Source of the DNA: CAZTAK01 sp964611585
GTDB lineage: Bacteria > Pseudomonadota > Alphaproteobacteria > SHVP01
Assembly: GCA_964611585.1 (NCBI GenBank)
Contig: CAZTAK010000028.1
Span: 1 to 33,251 of the forward strand
Length of the DNA stretch: 33,251 bases
Direction of reading: 5' to 3'
In this document: one piece after another, positions 1-10,671 of the stretch
Position numbering within the stretch: the first letter of the stretch is position 1
Layout of the letters: every line of letters starts with the position of its first letter
Position numbers and translations under genes: made by a program
Notes under the pieces: model-generated
What the model was told of the DNA's origin: nothing
The model's input: the letters and a program-made list of their open reading frames with translations, nothing else
The model's database searches: none

Positions 1-759
1 GCCTTGGGCGGGGCCAAGAACCACATGGTGGTGATGCCCGATGCCGACCTCGATCAGGCAGCGGACGCGCTGATGGGGGCCGCGTTCGGTTCAGCCGGTG
101 AACGCTGTATGGCGGTTTCAGTGGCAGTAACGGTGGGGGATGCCGGTGACAAACTGGTCGAACGCCTCGGCCCCCGGATTGCTGCCCTCAAAGTGGGCCC
201 CGGCATGGATCCCGATTCCGACATGGGGCCGCTCGTCACCAAGGCGCACTTCGAGCGCGTCAAGGGCTATATCGACCTCGGCGTCGAAGAGGGCGCCGAA
301 CTCGCGGTCGATGGCCGCGGGCTTTCATTGCAAGGCTACGACGGCGGGTACTACCTGGGCGGCAGTCTATTCGACCGCGTCAGCCCGGACATGCGCATCT
401 ACAAGGAAGAGATATTCGGGCCGGTGCTTTCGTTGGTGCGCGAAGACTCCTTCGACGCTGCGCTTGCCGTGGTCAACGGTCACGAATACGGTAACGGCGC
501 GGCGATCTTTACCCGTGACGGCGCCGCCGCGCGCGAATTCACCCAAAGTGTTGAGGCCGGCATGGTCGGTGTCAATGTGCCGATCCCGGTGCCGATGGCG
601 TTTCATTCCTTCGGCGGATGGAAGCGGTCGCTGTTCGGTGGCCACTACATGCACGGCCCCGACGGCGTGCAGTTCTACACCAAGATGAAAACCGTCACCT
701 CGCGCTGGCCGGCGGGATTGCGCGCCGGCGCCGAGTACGTCATGCCGGTGATGAAGTAG
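1..759 (+). CDS. mmsA: Methylmalonate-semialdehyde dehydrogenase (acylating), C-terminal part
   Basis: The product belongs to the CoA-acylating aldehyde dehydrogenases that convert methylmalonate semialdehyde (and malonate semialdehyde) to propionyl-CoA or acetyl-CoA in valine and inositol breakdown. The reading frame is open from the first base, so the 5' half, including the nucleotide-binding part, lies outside the window. What is visible is the catalytic half: the LGGAKNHMVVMPDAD segment typical of MmsA, the nucleophile Cys in GSAGERCMA (codon 106-108), and the EEIFGPVLS motif near visible residue 136. The KNHMVVMPDAD and GERCMA context separates it from ordinary NAD aldehyde dehydrogenases. 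About 250 of roughly 500 residues are present. It ends in TAG, 3 bp from the end of a convergent small gene. The family call is secure; the substrate follows from family membership. Confidence 0.93.
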   Translation, partial: ALGGAKNHMVVMPDADLDQAADALMGAAFGSAGERCMAVSVAVTVGDAGDKLVERLGPRIAALKVGPGMDPDSDMGPLVTKAHFERVKGYIDLGVEEGAELAVDGRGLSLQGYDGGYYLGGSLFDRVSPDMRIYKEEIFGPVLSLVREDSFDAALAVVNGHEYGNGAAIFTRDGAAAREFTQSVEAGMVGVNVPIPVPMAFHSFGGWKRSLFGGHYMHGPDGVQFYTKMKTVTSRWPAGLRAGAEYVMPVMK

Positions 760-762
760 GCG

Positions 763-983
763 CTAGAGGAAAAGCGAGATTCCGAACAGCATCGTCAGCA
801 GCGCAATCCCCAGAAGCGCAGTCACAAACCCGATCGCCGACAGGATGATGCCGGCGAAGCCGAGCAAAATCTGACCGCGCAGCAGGGCGATCAGGCCCAG
901 GATCCCGCCCACGGGTCCGAACACGACGCGCCCAGCACGAAAATCGAAATCGCCCCGAAGATCACGCTCAACAGGCCAGTCAT
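763..983 (-). pseudogene. Small hydrophobic membrane protein, reading frame broken by one missing base
   Basis: From the ATG at 983 (preceded by GAGGGG) the frame encodes MTGLLSVIFGAISIFVLGA and then leaves a hydrophobic reading at about 921-931. From there to the TAG at 763 the neighbouring frame continues as GPVGGILGLIALLRGQ and more hydrophobic, Gly/Leu/Ile-rich sequence. Adding one base near 926 (for example a G in the GCGCGTCG stretch) joins them into one 73-residue protein with about three short membrane segments. Both halves are convincingly membrane-like while the alternative readings are not, which is why I treat it as one gene. I do not recognise the family. The gene converges on mmsA with a 3-bp gap. 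The break could be a sequencing or assembly error or a genuine mutation. Confidence 0.5.
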
Positions 984-1125
984 TGCCGCCCCTCGCCCAG
1001 AGGGAGGCGCGAAACGGCGGCAAAGCCAGGGGGTGCGCCGGTCCTTGGCTCCATGATTGCAACATGATGCGTGGCGCCAACGGCTTTAATGGGCTACGTA
1101 AAGCAGGCCCCCGGGAGGGCGAACC

Positions 1126-1934
1126 ATGACCCGCGAACGCCTTTTTCTCTATGACACCACGCTGCGCGACGGCGCCCAGACCCAGGGCGTCGATTTCAGT
1201 GCCGAGGACAAGCGCACCATCGCCGAGGCGCTGGATACGCTCGGCATCGACTACGTCGAGGGCGGCTGGCCCGGCGCAAATCCCACCGACGACGCCTTTT
1301 TTGCCGCCGCGCCGGCGCTGGGTCGGGCGCACCTTACGGCCTTCGGCATGACGCGCAGGCCCGGGCGCAGCGCCGACAACGATCCCGGCCTCAACGCTTT
1401 GACCGATACTCCCGCCGCCGCCGTTACCCTGGTAGCCAAGACCTGGGACTACCACGTCGATCTCGCGTTGGAGATTTCCAACGATGAAAATCTCGATCTC
1501 ATCGCCGACAGCATCCGCCACGTCGCCGGTACGGGAGCTGAGGCGATTCTGGACGCCGAGCATTTCTTCGACGGCTATCTCGCCAACCCGGACTTTGCGC
1601 TAGCCTGTCTCGGCGCGGCGATGGAAGCGGNNNNNNNNNNNNNNNNNNNNNNNNNNNNNNNNNNNNNNNNNNNNNNNNNNNNNNNNNNNNNNNNNNNNNN
1701 NNNNNNNNNNNNNNNNNNNNNNNNNNNNNNTACAAGGTCCGCATCCTGACCGGCGGCACCGAGGCGGTGACCCGTGTGCTGATCGAAAGCGCCGACGATA
1801 CCGGTGCGCGCTGGTTCACGGTTGGCGTCTCGCCCAACATTGTCGATGCGTCCTTCCAGGCGCTGCACGACAGCATCGTCTACAAACTCTATCGCGACGG
1901 CGCGCCCACCCCGCGCGAAGCGGCGCCGATCTGA
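1126..1934 (+). CDS. cimA: Citramalate synthase, interrupted by an assembly gap
   Basis: This DRE-TIM metallolyase condenses pyruvate with acetyl-CoA to (R)-citramalate, the first step of the threonine-independent route to isoleucine. The N-terminal 168 residues before the gap show LYDTTLRDGAQTQGV (HMGL-like active site, metal-binding Asp), VEGGWPGANPTD and DAEHFFDGYLANPDFA, a CimA-type signature rather than LeuA. After the gap, 67 residues (YKVRILTGGTEAVTRVL through the end) match the C-terminal LeuA/CimA dimerisation and allosteric domain. CimA proteins are about 520-540 residues, so roughly 290 are missing: the 100 N stand for about 870 bp, and the two sides are not in the same frame across the N run. 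A GGGAGGG site precedes the ATG. The TGA lies 2 nt before pyc, so the two genes are probably co-transcribed. Feedback control by isoleucine is typical of the family but cannot be checked here. Confidence 0.88.
1631..1730. other. Assembly gap (100 N) inside cimA
   Basis: Exactly 100 N, the usual placeholder for a gap of unknown size. The flanking cimA halves are out of frame across it and lack about 290 residues expected for the family, so the true gap is probably near 870 bp. Confidence 0.97.
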
Positions 1935-1936
1935 CC

Positions 1937-5395
<3,459 letters not shown>

Positions 5396-6625
5396 CTACT
5401 CGTACCTGAGCGCGTCGATGGGGTCGAGGCGCGCGGCTTTGCGCGCCGGATAGAATCCGAAGAACACGCCGACACCGGCCGAGAACGCAACCGCGATCAA
5501 CAGCGCCGCCGGTTCCACCAGGGTCGGCCAGTTGGCGAGGCGGGCGATCGCCGCCGATGCGCTGACACCGAGCGCAATGCCGATCAGCCCGCCGATCACC
5601 GACAGCGTCGCCGCTTCGACCAGGAACTGAAACAGAATGTCGCGCCGCCGCGCCCCCACCGCCATGCGCAAACCGATCTCGCGGGTGCGTTCGGTCACGC
5701 TCACCAGCATGATGTTCATGATGCCGATGCCGCCCACCACCAGCGACACCGACGCCACCGCCGCCAGCAAGATCGAGAAGATGCGGGTCGCGGCCTCCGC
5801 CGCGCCGAGAATTTCGGCCAGGTTACGGACGGAGAAGTCGTCGTCCTGGCCGGGCCGGATGCGGTGGCGCTCGCGCAGGGTCTCCGCGATGCGATCCTCG
5901 ACCTCGTTCATGCCGGTCGAATCGAACACCTTGACCATGATCGCGCCGATCGAATCCGGGTGCCCGCGGCGGGTGCCGAAGACACGTTTTTTGGCGGTCG
6001 AGATCGGAATGAGCGCGACGTCGTCCTGGTCCTGGCCGAAGGTACTTTGCCCTTTTTCCGCCAACAGCCCGATGACCCGGAACGGTATCTTGTTGAGCCG
6101 CACCTGGGCGCCCACCGGGCTGACACCGGGAAACAAATGCTCGGCCAAGGTCTGGCCCAGCATCACCACCTTGGCGGCGGCGCGGGTCTCGTCGCGGGTG
6201 AAGGCGCGGCCGTCGGCCAATTCCCATTCGCGGGCGATCAGGTAGTCTGCGGTCGTCCCCTGGGTCGCCGCCGACCAGTTGAGGTTGCCGGCGACAAATT
6301 GAACGCTGCGTTGCACGCTCGGCGCCGCCACCTCGACTCCCTCGATTTCCGCCAGCGCTTCGGCATCGCCGACCGTGAGCCGTTGATTCGATCCCGACCC
6401 GAGCCGCGCGCCGCCCGAGGTTACCGATCCGTTCTGCACCAGAATTAGGTTCGATCCCAGCGCCTCGATCTGTTGCGCCACCTGCGACTGCGCGCCGGAC
6501 CCGACCCCGACCATGGTAATCACCGCTGCGACACCGATGATGATGCCCAGCATCGTCAGCGCGCTGCGCATCGCGTTCACTCGAAGCGCGCCCAATGCAA
6601 CCCGTAGCGTGGCGATCAGGTTCAC
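5396..6625 (-). CDS. MacB-like ABC transporter permease (FtsX family)
   Basis: This 409-residue protein has the MacB half-permease architecture: a first membrane helix at about 21-40 (TMLGIIIGVAAVITMVGVG), a large periplasmic MacB_PCD domain (about 45-260), then the FtsX domain with three helices at about 280-305, 330-355 and 375-395, including the SVTERTREIGLRMAVGARRRD segment that contacts the ATPase. It has no fused ATPase, unlike E. coli MacB; the ATPase is the next gene upstream. It starts with GTG, overlapping the TGA of that gene (GTGA, 4 nt). It is the last gene of the minus-strand cluster. With the ATPase and adaptor it should form an inner-membrane mechanotransmission exporter that needs an outer-membrane TolC-type channel, which is not encoded here. 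Substrate unknown. Confidence 0.9.
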   Translation of the reverse strand: MNLIATLRVALGALRVNAMRSALTMLGIIIGVAAVITMVGVGSGAQSQVAQQIEALGSNLILVQNGSVTSGGARLGSGSNQRLTVGDAEALAEIEGVEVAAPSVQRSVQFVAGNLNWSAATQGTTADYLIAREWELADGRAFTRDETRAAAKVVMLGQTLAEHLFPGVSPVGAQVRLNKIPFRVIGLLAEKGQSTFGQDQDDVALIPISTAKKRVFGTRRGHPDSIGAIMVKVFDSTGMNEVEDRIAETLRERHRIRPGQDDDFSVRNLAEILGAAEAATRIFSILLAAVASVSLVVGGIGIMNIMLVSVTERTREIGLRMAVGARRRDILFQFLVEAATLSVIGGLIGIALGVSASAAIARLANWPTLVEPAALLIAVAFSAGVGVFFGFYPARKAARLDPIDALRYE

Positions 6626-7371
6626 GGCACTTGCTCCCGGATACCGGGCGCCGATCCGGCGCCGAGTTCGGCGCGCGCATCCACTGGTGCCGCCACCGCC
6701 TCGTCCGAAATTACCCGCCCGTCACGAAACCCGATGATGCGGCGCGCATGCCGTGCCAGGTAATCGTCGTGGGTCACCAGCAGAATCGTGTGGCCGTGCA
6801 CGTTCAGGTCCTGCAACAGCGCCATCACTTCGAGGCCGGTACGGCTGTCGAGTGCGCCGGTGGGTTCGTCCGCCAGTACCAGGACCGGATCGTTGACCAG
6901 CGCACGCGCAATCGCGACGCGCTGTTGTTGCCCGCCCGAAAGTTGCGAGGGCTGGTGGTTGGCGCGGTCGGCAAGCCCGACGAGGTTCAGTTTTTCCGCC
7001 GCCCGTTTGCGTCGCGCCGCCGCACTGACACCGCTATAGAGCAACGGCAGCTCGACGTTATGCTGGGCGCTGGTGCGCGCCAGTAAATTAAAGGTCTGGA
7101 ACACGAAACCGATTTTTCGGTTGCGGATATGCGCCAGTGCATCGCTGTCGAGCGTCAAGGTATCGGCCCCGTCGAGCCAATAACGTCCGGCGGTCGGACG
7201 GTCGAGGCAACCGATCAAGTTCATAAAGGTGCTCTTGCCCGAGCCCGAGGGTCCCATTACGGCGACGAACTCGCCGGCCTCGATTTCAAGAGTCACATCG
7301 ACTAGCGCCGCTACGACGTTGTCACCCATGCGGTACTCGCGCCCCAAACCTTGCGCCCGGATCAACGCCAT
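6622..7371 (-). CDS. MacB/LolD-type ABC transporter ATP-binding protein
   Basis: This 249-residue cytoplasmic ATPase powers the adjacent permease. Visible motifs are Walker A GPSGSGKST (40-48), the Q-loop in FVFQTFN (Gln92), signature LSGGQQQRVAIARAL (from 144), Walker B plus D-loop VLADEPTGALD (168-175) and the switch His in LLVTHDD (about 200). The short stretch after Walker A (MNLIGCLDRPTAG) is typical of the MacB/LolD/FtsE group of type VII ABC systems. It starts 2 nt after the adaptor stop and overlaps the permease GTG by 4 nt, so adaptor, ATPase and permease are translated as a coupled set. Residues after about 225 (DARAELGAGSAPG) are probably a disordered tail. Confidence 0.93.
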   Translation of the reverse strand: MALIRAQGLGREYRMGDNVVAALVDVTLEIEAGEFVAVMGPSGSGKSTFMNLIGCLDRPTAGRYWLDGADTLTLDSDALAHIRNRKIGFVFQTFNLLARTSAQHNVELPLLYSGVSAAARRKRAAEKLNLVGLADRANHQPSQLSGGQQQRVAIARALVNDPVLVLADEPTGALDSRTGLEVMALLQDLNVHGHTILLVTHDDYLARHARRIIGFRDGRVISDEAVAAPVDARAELGAGSAPGIREQVP

Positions 7372-7373
7372 GG

Positions 7374-8996
7374 TCAGAAGCCGAACATGCCGCGCGAGCT
7401 TTCGCGGGGCCGGTTCTGGCCGACGATGACGGTATCGCCTTCCACGAGATCGGACTCGATCAGTTCGGTGCGGGTGCCGTCGGTGAGGTCATAGCGGATC
7501 GGTCGCGGTTCGGCGGAGCCATCTTCGCCCGCGACCCAAACCTGCCCGGTCTGAACTTCGGGCTGCCGGGCGCCTTCCTGCCGCAGTGCCGCAAATTTGG
7601 TGCGCTGCTCGGCGGTCAGAATCTCTTGCAGCCTTGCCGTAAATCGTTCGCGAGCGAGTTGGAATTCGGTCTGAAGCTCTTCGCGCGCAGCACCTTGCGA
7701 GCGCAACCGTCCGATCGTGGCGCGGGATTGGGCCGCCACCTCCTCTAGGGCCGCCGCCTGATCGGCACTGAGATCGAGTTGCGTGCGCAACGCCTCAAGG
7801 GACCCTCTTCCGCCTGCCCCGGGCCCGCCCGCCCCGGACCTGCCCGCGCCGCCCACGCCGGCTGACGCCGCGCCTGCGCCGCTTGGAGCGGACGCCCGTT
7901 GCGGCGCGCCTCCGGCGCCTTCGGGGCGGAAGCGGAGCGCCGCATTGGGGATGGTCAGAATACCGTCGCGCCGATCGACTTCGATCTCGACGTTCGCGGT
8001 CATGCCCGGGAACAGGCGCAGGTCGGCGTTGTCGGCGGAAACGATCACGGTATAGGTGACGACGTTCTGTGCGATCGTGGGCGCGCGCCGCAACTGTTCG
8101 ATGCTGCCATTGAAGGTCCGATCCGGATAGGCATCGACGGTGAATTTCACCGGCAATCCCTCGCGGACCTGGCCCACGTCGGCCTCATCGACATTGGTTT
8201 CGACCTGCATGCGGCGCAAATCCTGGGCGATGGTAAACAGCACCGGCGACTGCAGACTCGCCGCCACGGTTTGGCCGACCGAAACCATGCGGTCGATGAC
8301 GATGCCGTCCACCGGCGCGCGGATGTAGGTCCGGTCGAGGTCGATCAGTGCCTGTTGCAGCGCGGCCTCGCGCATCTGCACTTGGGCGCGGGCGGTTTCG
8401 ATCTGCGCCCGGGCGACTCCGCCCTGCGCCTCGGCGGCCCGGACCGCCGCCTCCAGCGCATTGACTTGGGCGCCCGCGGTTTCGGCCTCGGTGCGGGCGC
8501 GTTCGACTTCGCGGTTGGCGACGACGCCCCGTTGCAGGAGATCTTCCTTGCGGACAAGTTCGCGGCTGGCGTCGGCGTCGCGGCTGCGAGAGCTTGCAAG
8601 GTTTGCTTGCGCGGTCGCGAGATCCGCTTGCGTGCGGGCCAGCGCCGCCTGCTGCATGGTGACGTTGGCGTTGGCGACCGCCAGTTCGGCTTCGGCCTGG
8701 ATCACGCGGGACTCGAACGTTTGCGGATCGATGCGCGCGATCACCTGTCCTTCGCTGACCGGCGTGTTGTAGTCGGCGGCCAGTTCCAATATCTGGCCCG
8801 ACACCTGCGAGCCGACCGTGACCGTCACCACCGCCTGCAAGGTGCCCGAGGTCGAAATCGCGCTGACGAGACTGGCGCGCTCGACCGTCCCGGTGCGCCA
8901 AGTCACGGCCTCGCCGTCGTCACCGATGAAAACGTAGGCGGCAATCGCGGCCGCTGCGGCGGCGGTTACCAAAGCGATCCATAAGTTGCGCGGCAT
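7374..8996 (-). CDS. MacA-like periplasmic adaptor with an inserted LTxxQ-type segment
   Basis: This 540-residue membrane-fusion protein of the HlyD/MacA family should bridge the MacB-like permease to an outer-membrane channel. Order: N-terminal signal-anchor (5-24), lipoyl half-motif (VGSQVSGQILELAADYNTPV, 61-80), an Ala/Gln/Glu-rich coiled-coil hairpin (about 90-215), second lipoyl half (DRTYIRAPVDGIVIDRMVSVGQTV), beta-barrel (about 260-345), then an unusual Gly/Ala/Pro linker (360-398), a helical segment (399-474) with LDLSADQAAALEEV and LTAEQRTKFAALRQ, and a final membrane-proximal beta domain (482-530). MacA proteins are usually 370-400 residues; the excess is this linker plus helical segment. 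That segment resembles the LTxxQ repeats of CpxP/Spy/ZraP-type proteins and of the gene next door. It lies 2 nt from each neighbour. Confidence 0.9.
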   Translation of the reverse strand: MPRNLWIALVTAAAAAAIAAYVFIGDDGEAVTWRTGTVERASLVSAISTSGTLQAVVTVTVGSQVSGQILELAADYNTPVSEGQVIARIDPQTFESRVIQAEAELAVANANVTMQQAALARTQADLATAQANLASSRSRDADASRELVRKEDLLQRGVVANREVERARTEAETAGAQVNALEAAVRAAEAQGGVARAQIETARAQVQMREAALQQALIDLDRTYIRAPVDGIVIDRMVSVGQTVAASLQSPVLFTIAQDLRRMQVETNVDEADVGQVREGLPVKFTVDAYPDRTFNGSIEQLRRAPTIAQNVVTYTVIVSADNADLRLFPGMTANVEIEVDRRDGILTIPNAALRFRPEGAGGAPQRASAPSGAGAASAGVGGAGRSGAGGPGAGGRGSLEALRTQLDLSADQAAALEEVAAQSRATIGRLRSQGAAREELQTEFQLARERFTARLQEILTAEQRTKFAALRQEGARQPEVQTGQVWVAGEDGSAEPRPIRYDLTDGTRTELIESDLVEGDTVIVGQNRPRESSRGMFGF

Positions 8997-8998
8997 GG

Positions 8999-9511
8999 TC
9001 AGTTTCCACCGGAGTTGCGCCGCTCGCCGTTCCGGCCGCGGCCGCGGGGCAGACCGCTGTAGGGGCCGTGGAACAATGCCCGGCCCAGGCCTTCGCGCTG
9101 GCGCGGCGTCAGGTTGACGGCGATGGCGGCGATTGCATCATGAATGGCGGCCTGCAGGTCGACGCTGCGCATGCGCAGGTCGGCCATGGCAGTGCCGGTC
9201 GCGGCGGCGTCATAGGGCTCGGCCACCATCGCGGCGACGGCGAGGGTCTGGGCGTCGCGCAAGTTTCCGATGGCGCCGCGCAGGTCAGGTCCGTGCGCAT
9301 CCATCACCGCGCGCGTCATATCGTGAGTCTCGGGCGACATCTGGCTCATCATACCGGCCATTCCATAAAGCCCGCGACCACCGGGCGGCCCCTGCCGGAA
9401 GGGGCCGCGGAGGGTCCCGAGAACCACCGCCCCGGCGATGAGGCCTACGAGAAACAGGTTCAGTACGACCGAAATCGTTAGCCACGGCGCGCGGCGGGGT
9501 CGTTCGGACAT
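8999..9511 (-). CDS. Membrane-anchored periplasmic heavy-metal sensor-like protein (LTxxQ/Metal_resist type)
   Basis: This 170-residue protein has one N-terminal membrane helix (about 11-33) after a basic N-terminus, so most of it should face the periplasm. It has a Met-rich stretch (GMAGMMSQM, about 50-58), helical heptad-like sequence (60-130) and an LTPRQREGLGRAL motif (134-146) of the Spy/CpxP/ZraP/CnrX group, followed by a basic Gly-rich tail. Proteins of this family act as envelope chaperones or metal-responsive anti-sigma partners. Here it sits between the candidate anti-sigma gene (5 nt gap) and the adaptor (2 nt gap), so a sensing or chaperone role for the exporter is a reasonable inference. 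No clear His/Cys metal cluster is visible; the Met residues and HGPD/HDMT histidines are the candidates. Confidence 0.75.
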   Translation of the reverse strand: MSERPRRAPWLTISVVLNLFLVGLIAGAVVLGTLRGPFRQGPPGGRGLYGMAGMMSQMSPETHDMTRAVMDAHGPDLRGAIGNLRDAQTLAVAAMVAEPYDAAATGTAMADLRMRSVDLQAAIHDAIAAIAVNLTPRQREGLGRALFHGPYSGLPRGRGRNGERRNSGGN

Positions 9512-9516
9512 GGCGG

Positions 9517-10005
9517 CTACTCCTCAATCAGGCCGGAAAAACCCGGGTCGATGGCGCCGCCCGCGACGATGGTGAGATCGAACGTGTCGGTCCCGGTATC
9601 AAGGGCGAGCGTACTGACCAGTGCAAGCCCGGCAAGCGCACCGAGAACACCGCTCGAAGCAAACAGTGCCGGGCGCCAGACGAGCGTCCATGGGGTGGAA
9701 CGGGCGCGGGCCGGCGGGTGCGCCGGTTCGGTTTCGACGTTGCTGCCGGCCAAGGCCTCGATGCGCTGACGCAGGTCGTCCGACGGCGCCGGTGGGCGAT
9801 CCGAGTCGAGCGCATGGTCGAGCGCGCGGGCGTCGCCAAGCGCCGATGCGTACCTGCCGTTTTCCGCCCCACCGGCATCCGCAATAGCCATTGCCGCGAT
9901 GCGCTCGTGTTCGGGCCAGCGCGCCGGATCGGCGCCATAGGTGGCGACAAGGACTTCAAACCTTGAGCCCGTCATCGTCGATTGGGTTCGCTTCTTCATC
10001 GTCAT
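9517..10005 (-). CDS. Single-span membrane protein after the ECF sigma gene, candidate anti-sigma factor
   Basis: The product has 162 residues. The chosen ATG at 10005 overlaps the sigma TGA (ATGA); an in-frame upstream start at 10059 would run deep into the sigma gene. The N-terminal half is soluble and helical with YGADPARWPEHER (23-35), a motif I recall from alphaproteobacterial proteins encoded just after ECF sigma factors. A disordered Pro/Arg-rich linker (about 93-105) and one membrane helix (about 112-133, ASSGVLGALAGLALVSTLAL) follow, then a short C-terminal tail. There is no HxxxCxxC zinc anti-sigma motif, so it is not a classical ZAS protein. Cytoplasmic N-terminus, one span, and coupling to the sigma gene fit an anti-sigma role, but this is inference. 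Confidence 0.65.
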   Translation of the reverse strand: MTMKKRTQSTMTGSRFEVLVATYGADPARWPEHERIAAMAIADAGGAENGRYASALGDARALDHALDSDRPPAPSDDLRQRIEALAGSNVETEPAHPPARARSTPWTLVWRPALFASSGVLGALAGLALVSTLALDTGTDTFDLTIVAGGAIDPGFSGLIEE

Positions 10006-10598
10006 TCGCCCGCCAGCAGGGCCGGCGCCACGGCTGCCAGCCGGTCCCGCAGCCGCCACCGCGCCCGCGCCAGCAGCGATTCCAGGGCATCGACGCTAAT
10101 CTCCAGCATGTCGGCTGCCTCCTGGTTGGTAAACCCTTCGAAATGCACCAGCGCCACCGCGGCCGCCTGGCGTTTAGGCAGGCCGTTCATGGCGCCGCGT
10201 ACGGCCCGCTCCAGATCCAACCGCCGGCCGATCACACCACCCGGATCGGGCTCGTCGGTCTCGGTGGCCTCGTCCAGCGCCGCCGTCCGTTGCGCCCGTT
10301 TGCGGTCGATCGCGAGATTGACCGCGACCCGCGCCAACCACGCCCGAACCGGCGCTCCGCCCGGTTGCCAGGCCGGCGCCTTGGCCATGAGGCGGACGAA
10401 GGCCTCTTGAGCCACGTCCTCGGCTTCGGCGCGTTCGCCGACGATGCGCCACGCCATCGCCACCACCGCGTTCAAATGCCGCCCAACGAGATCGCGCCAG
10501 GCGCGGGCATCGCCTTGGGCAATGCGCCGCACCAGCGCGTCGTCGTCGTTTCCGGGCGGTTCGGGGGCCGCGCCGGAATCGCGGTTGCCTCGCCCCAT
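10002..10598 (-). CDS. ECF-family RNA polymerase sigma factor
   Basis: The 198-residue product contains region 2 (about 21-104; RRIAQGDARAWRDLV, AEDVAQEAFVRLMAKA, WLARVAVNLAIDRKRA) and region 4 (about 129-188; GLPKRQAAAVALVHFEGFTNQEAADML with the helix-turn-helix VDALESLLARARWRLRD), with no region 1 or 3, as expected for an ECF sigma. It should direct polymerase to envelope-stress promoters, probably including its own cluster. It lies downstream of the EF-hand gene and overlaps the candidate anti-sigma gene by 4 nt. I could not find a convincing ECF promoter (GGAAY / CGTC at proper spacing) upstream of the cluster, so autoregulation is not demonstrated by the sequence. Confidence 0.92.
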   Translation of the reverse strand: MGRGNRDSGAAPEPPGNDDDALVRRIAQGDARAWRDLVGRHLNAVVAMAWRIVGERAEAEDVAQEAFVRLMAKAPAWQPGGAPVRAWLARVAVNLAIDRKRAQRTAALDEATETDEPDPGGVIGRRLDLERAVRGAMNGLPKRQAAAVALVHFEGFTNQEAADMLEISVDALESLLARARWRLRDRLAAVAPALLAGE

Positions 10599-10620
10599 CT
10601 AGGGGCCGGCGCCCGTCCCG

Positions 10621-10671
10621 TTAGCGGGGGCGCCGCCCGAGATCGATTTCGTCCACGTTGATCGAACCATC
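10621..10671 (-). other. In-frame remainder of the EF-hand gene after the TAG
   Basis: Sixteen further codons (DGSINVDEIDLGRRPR) followed by TAA complete a canonical fourth EF-hand loop and bring the gene end to 22 nt from the sigma start. This looks like the ancestral C-terminus. TAG ends several other intact genes here (mmsA, pyc, rmlD), so TAG is not a sense codon in this organism. Confidence 0.6.

Noticed and set aside
5396..8996. Complete MacAB-TolC tripartite pump
   Set aside because: Adaptor, ATPase and permease are present but no TolC-like outer-membrane channel is encoded in the window, so only the inner-membrane part can be claimed.
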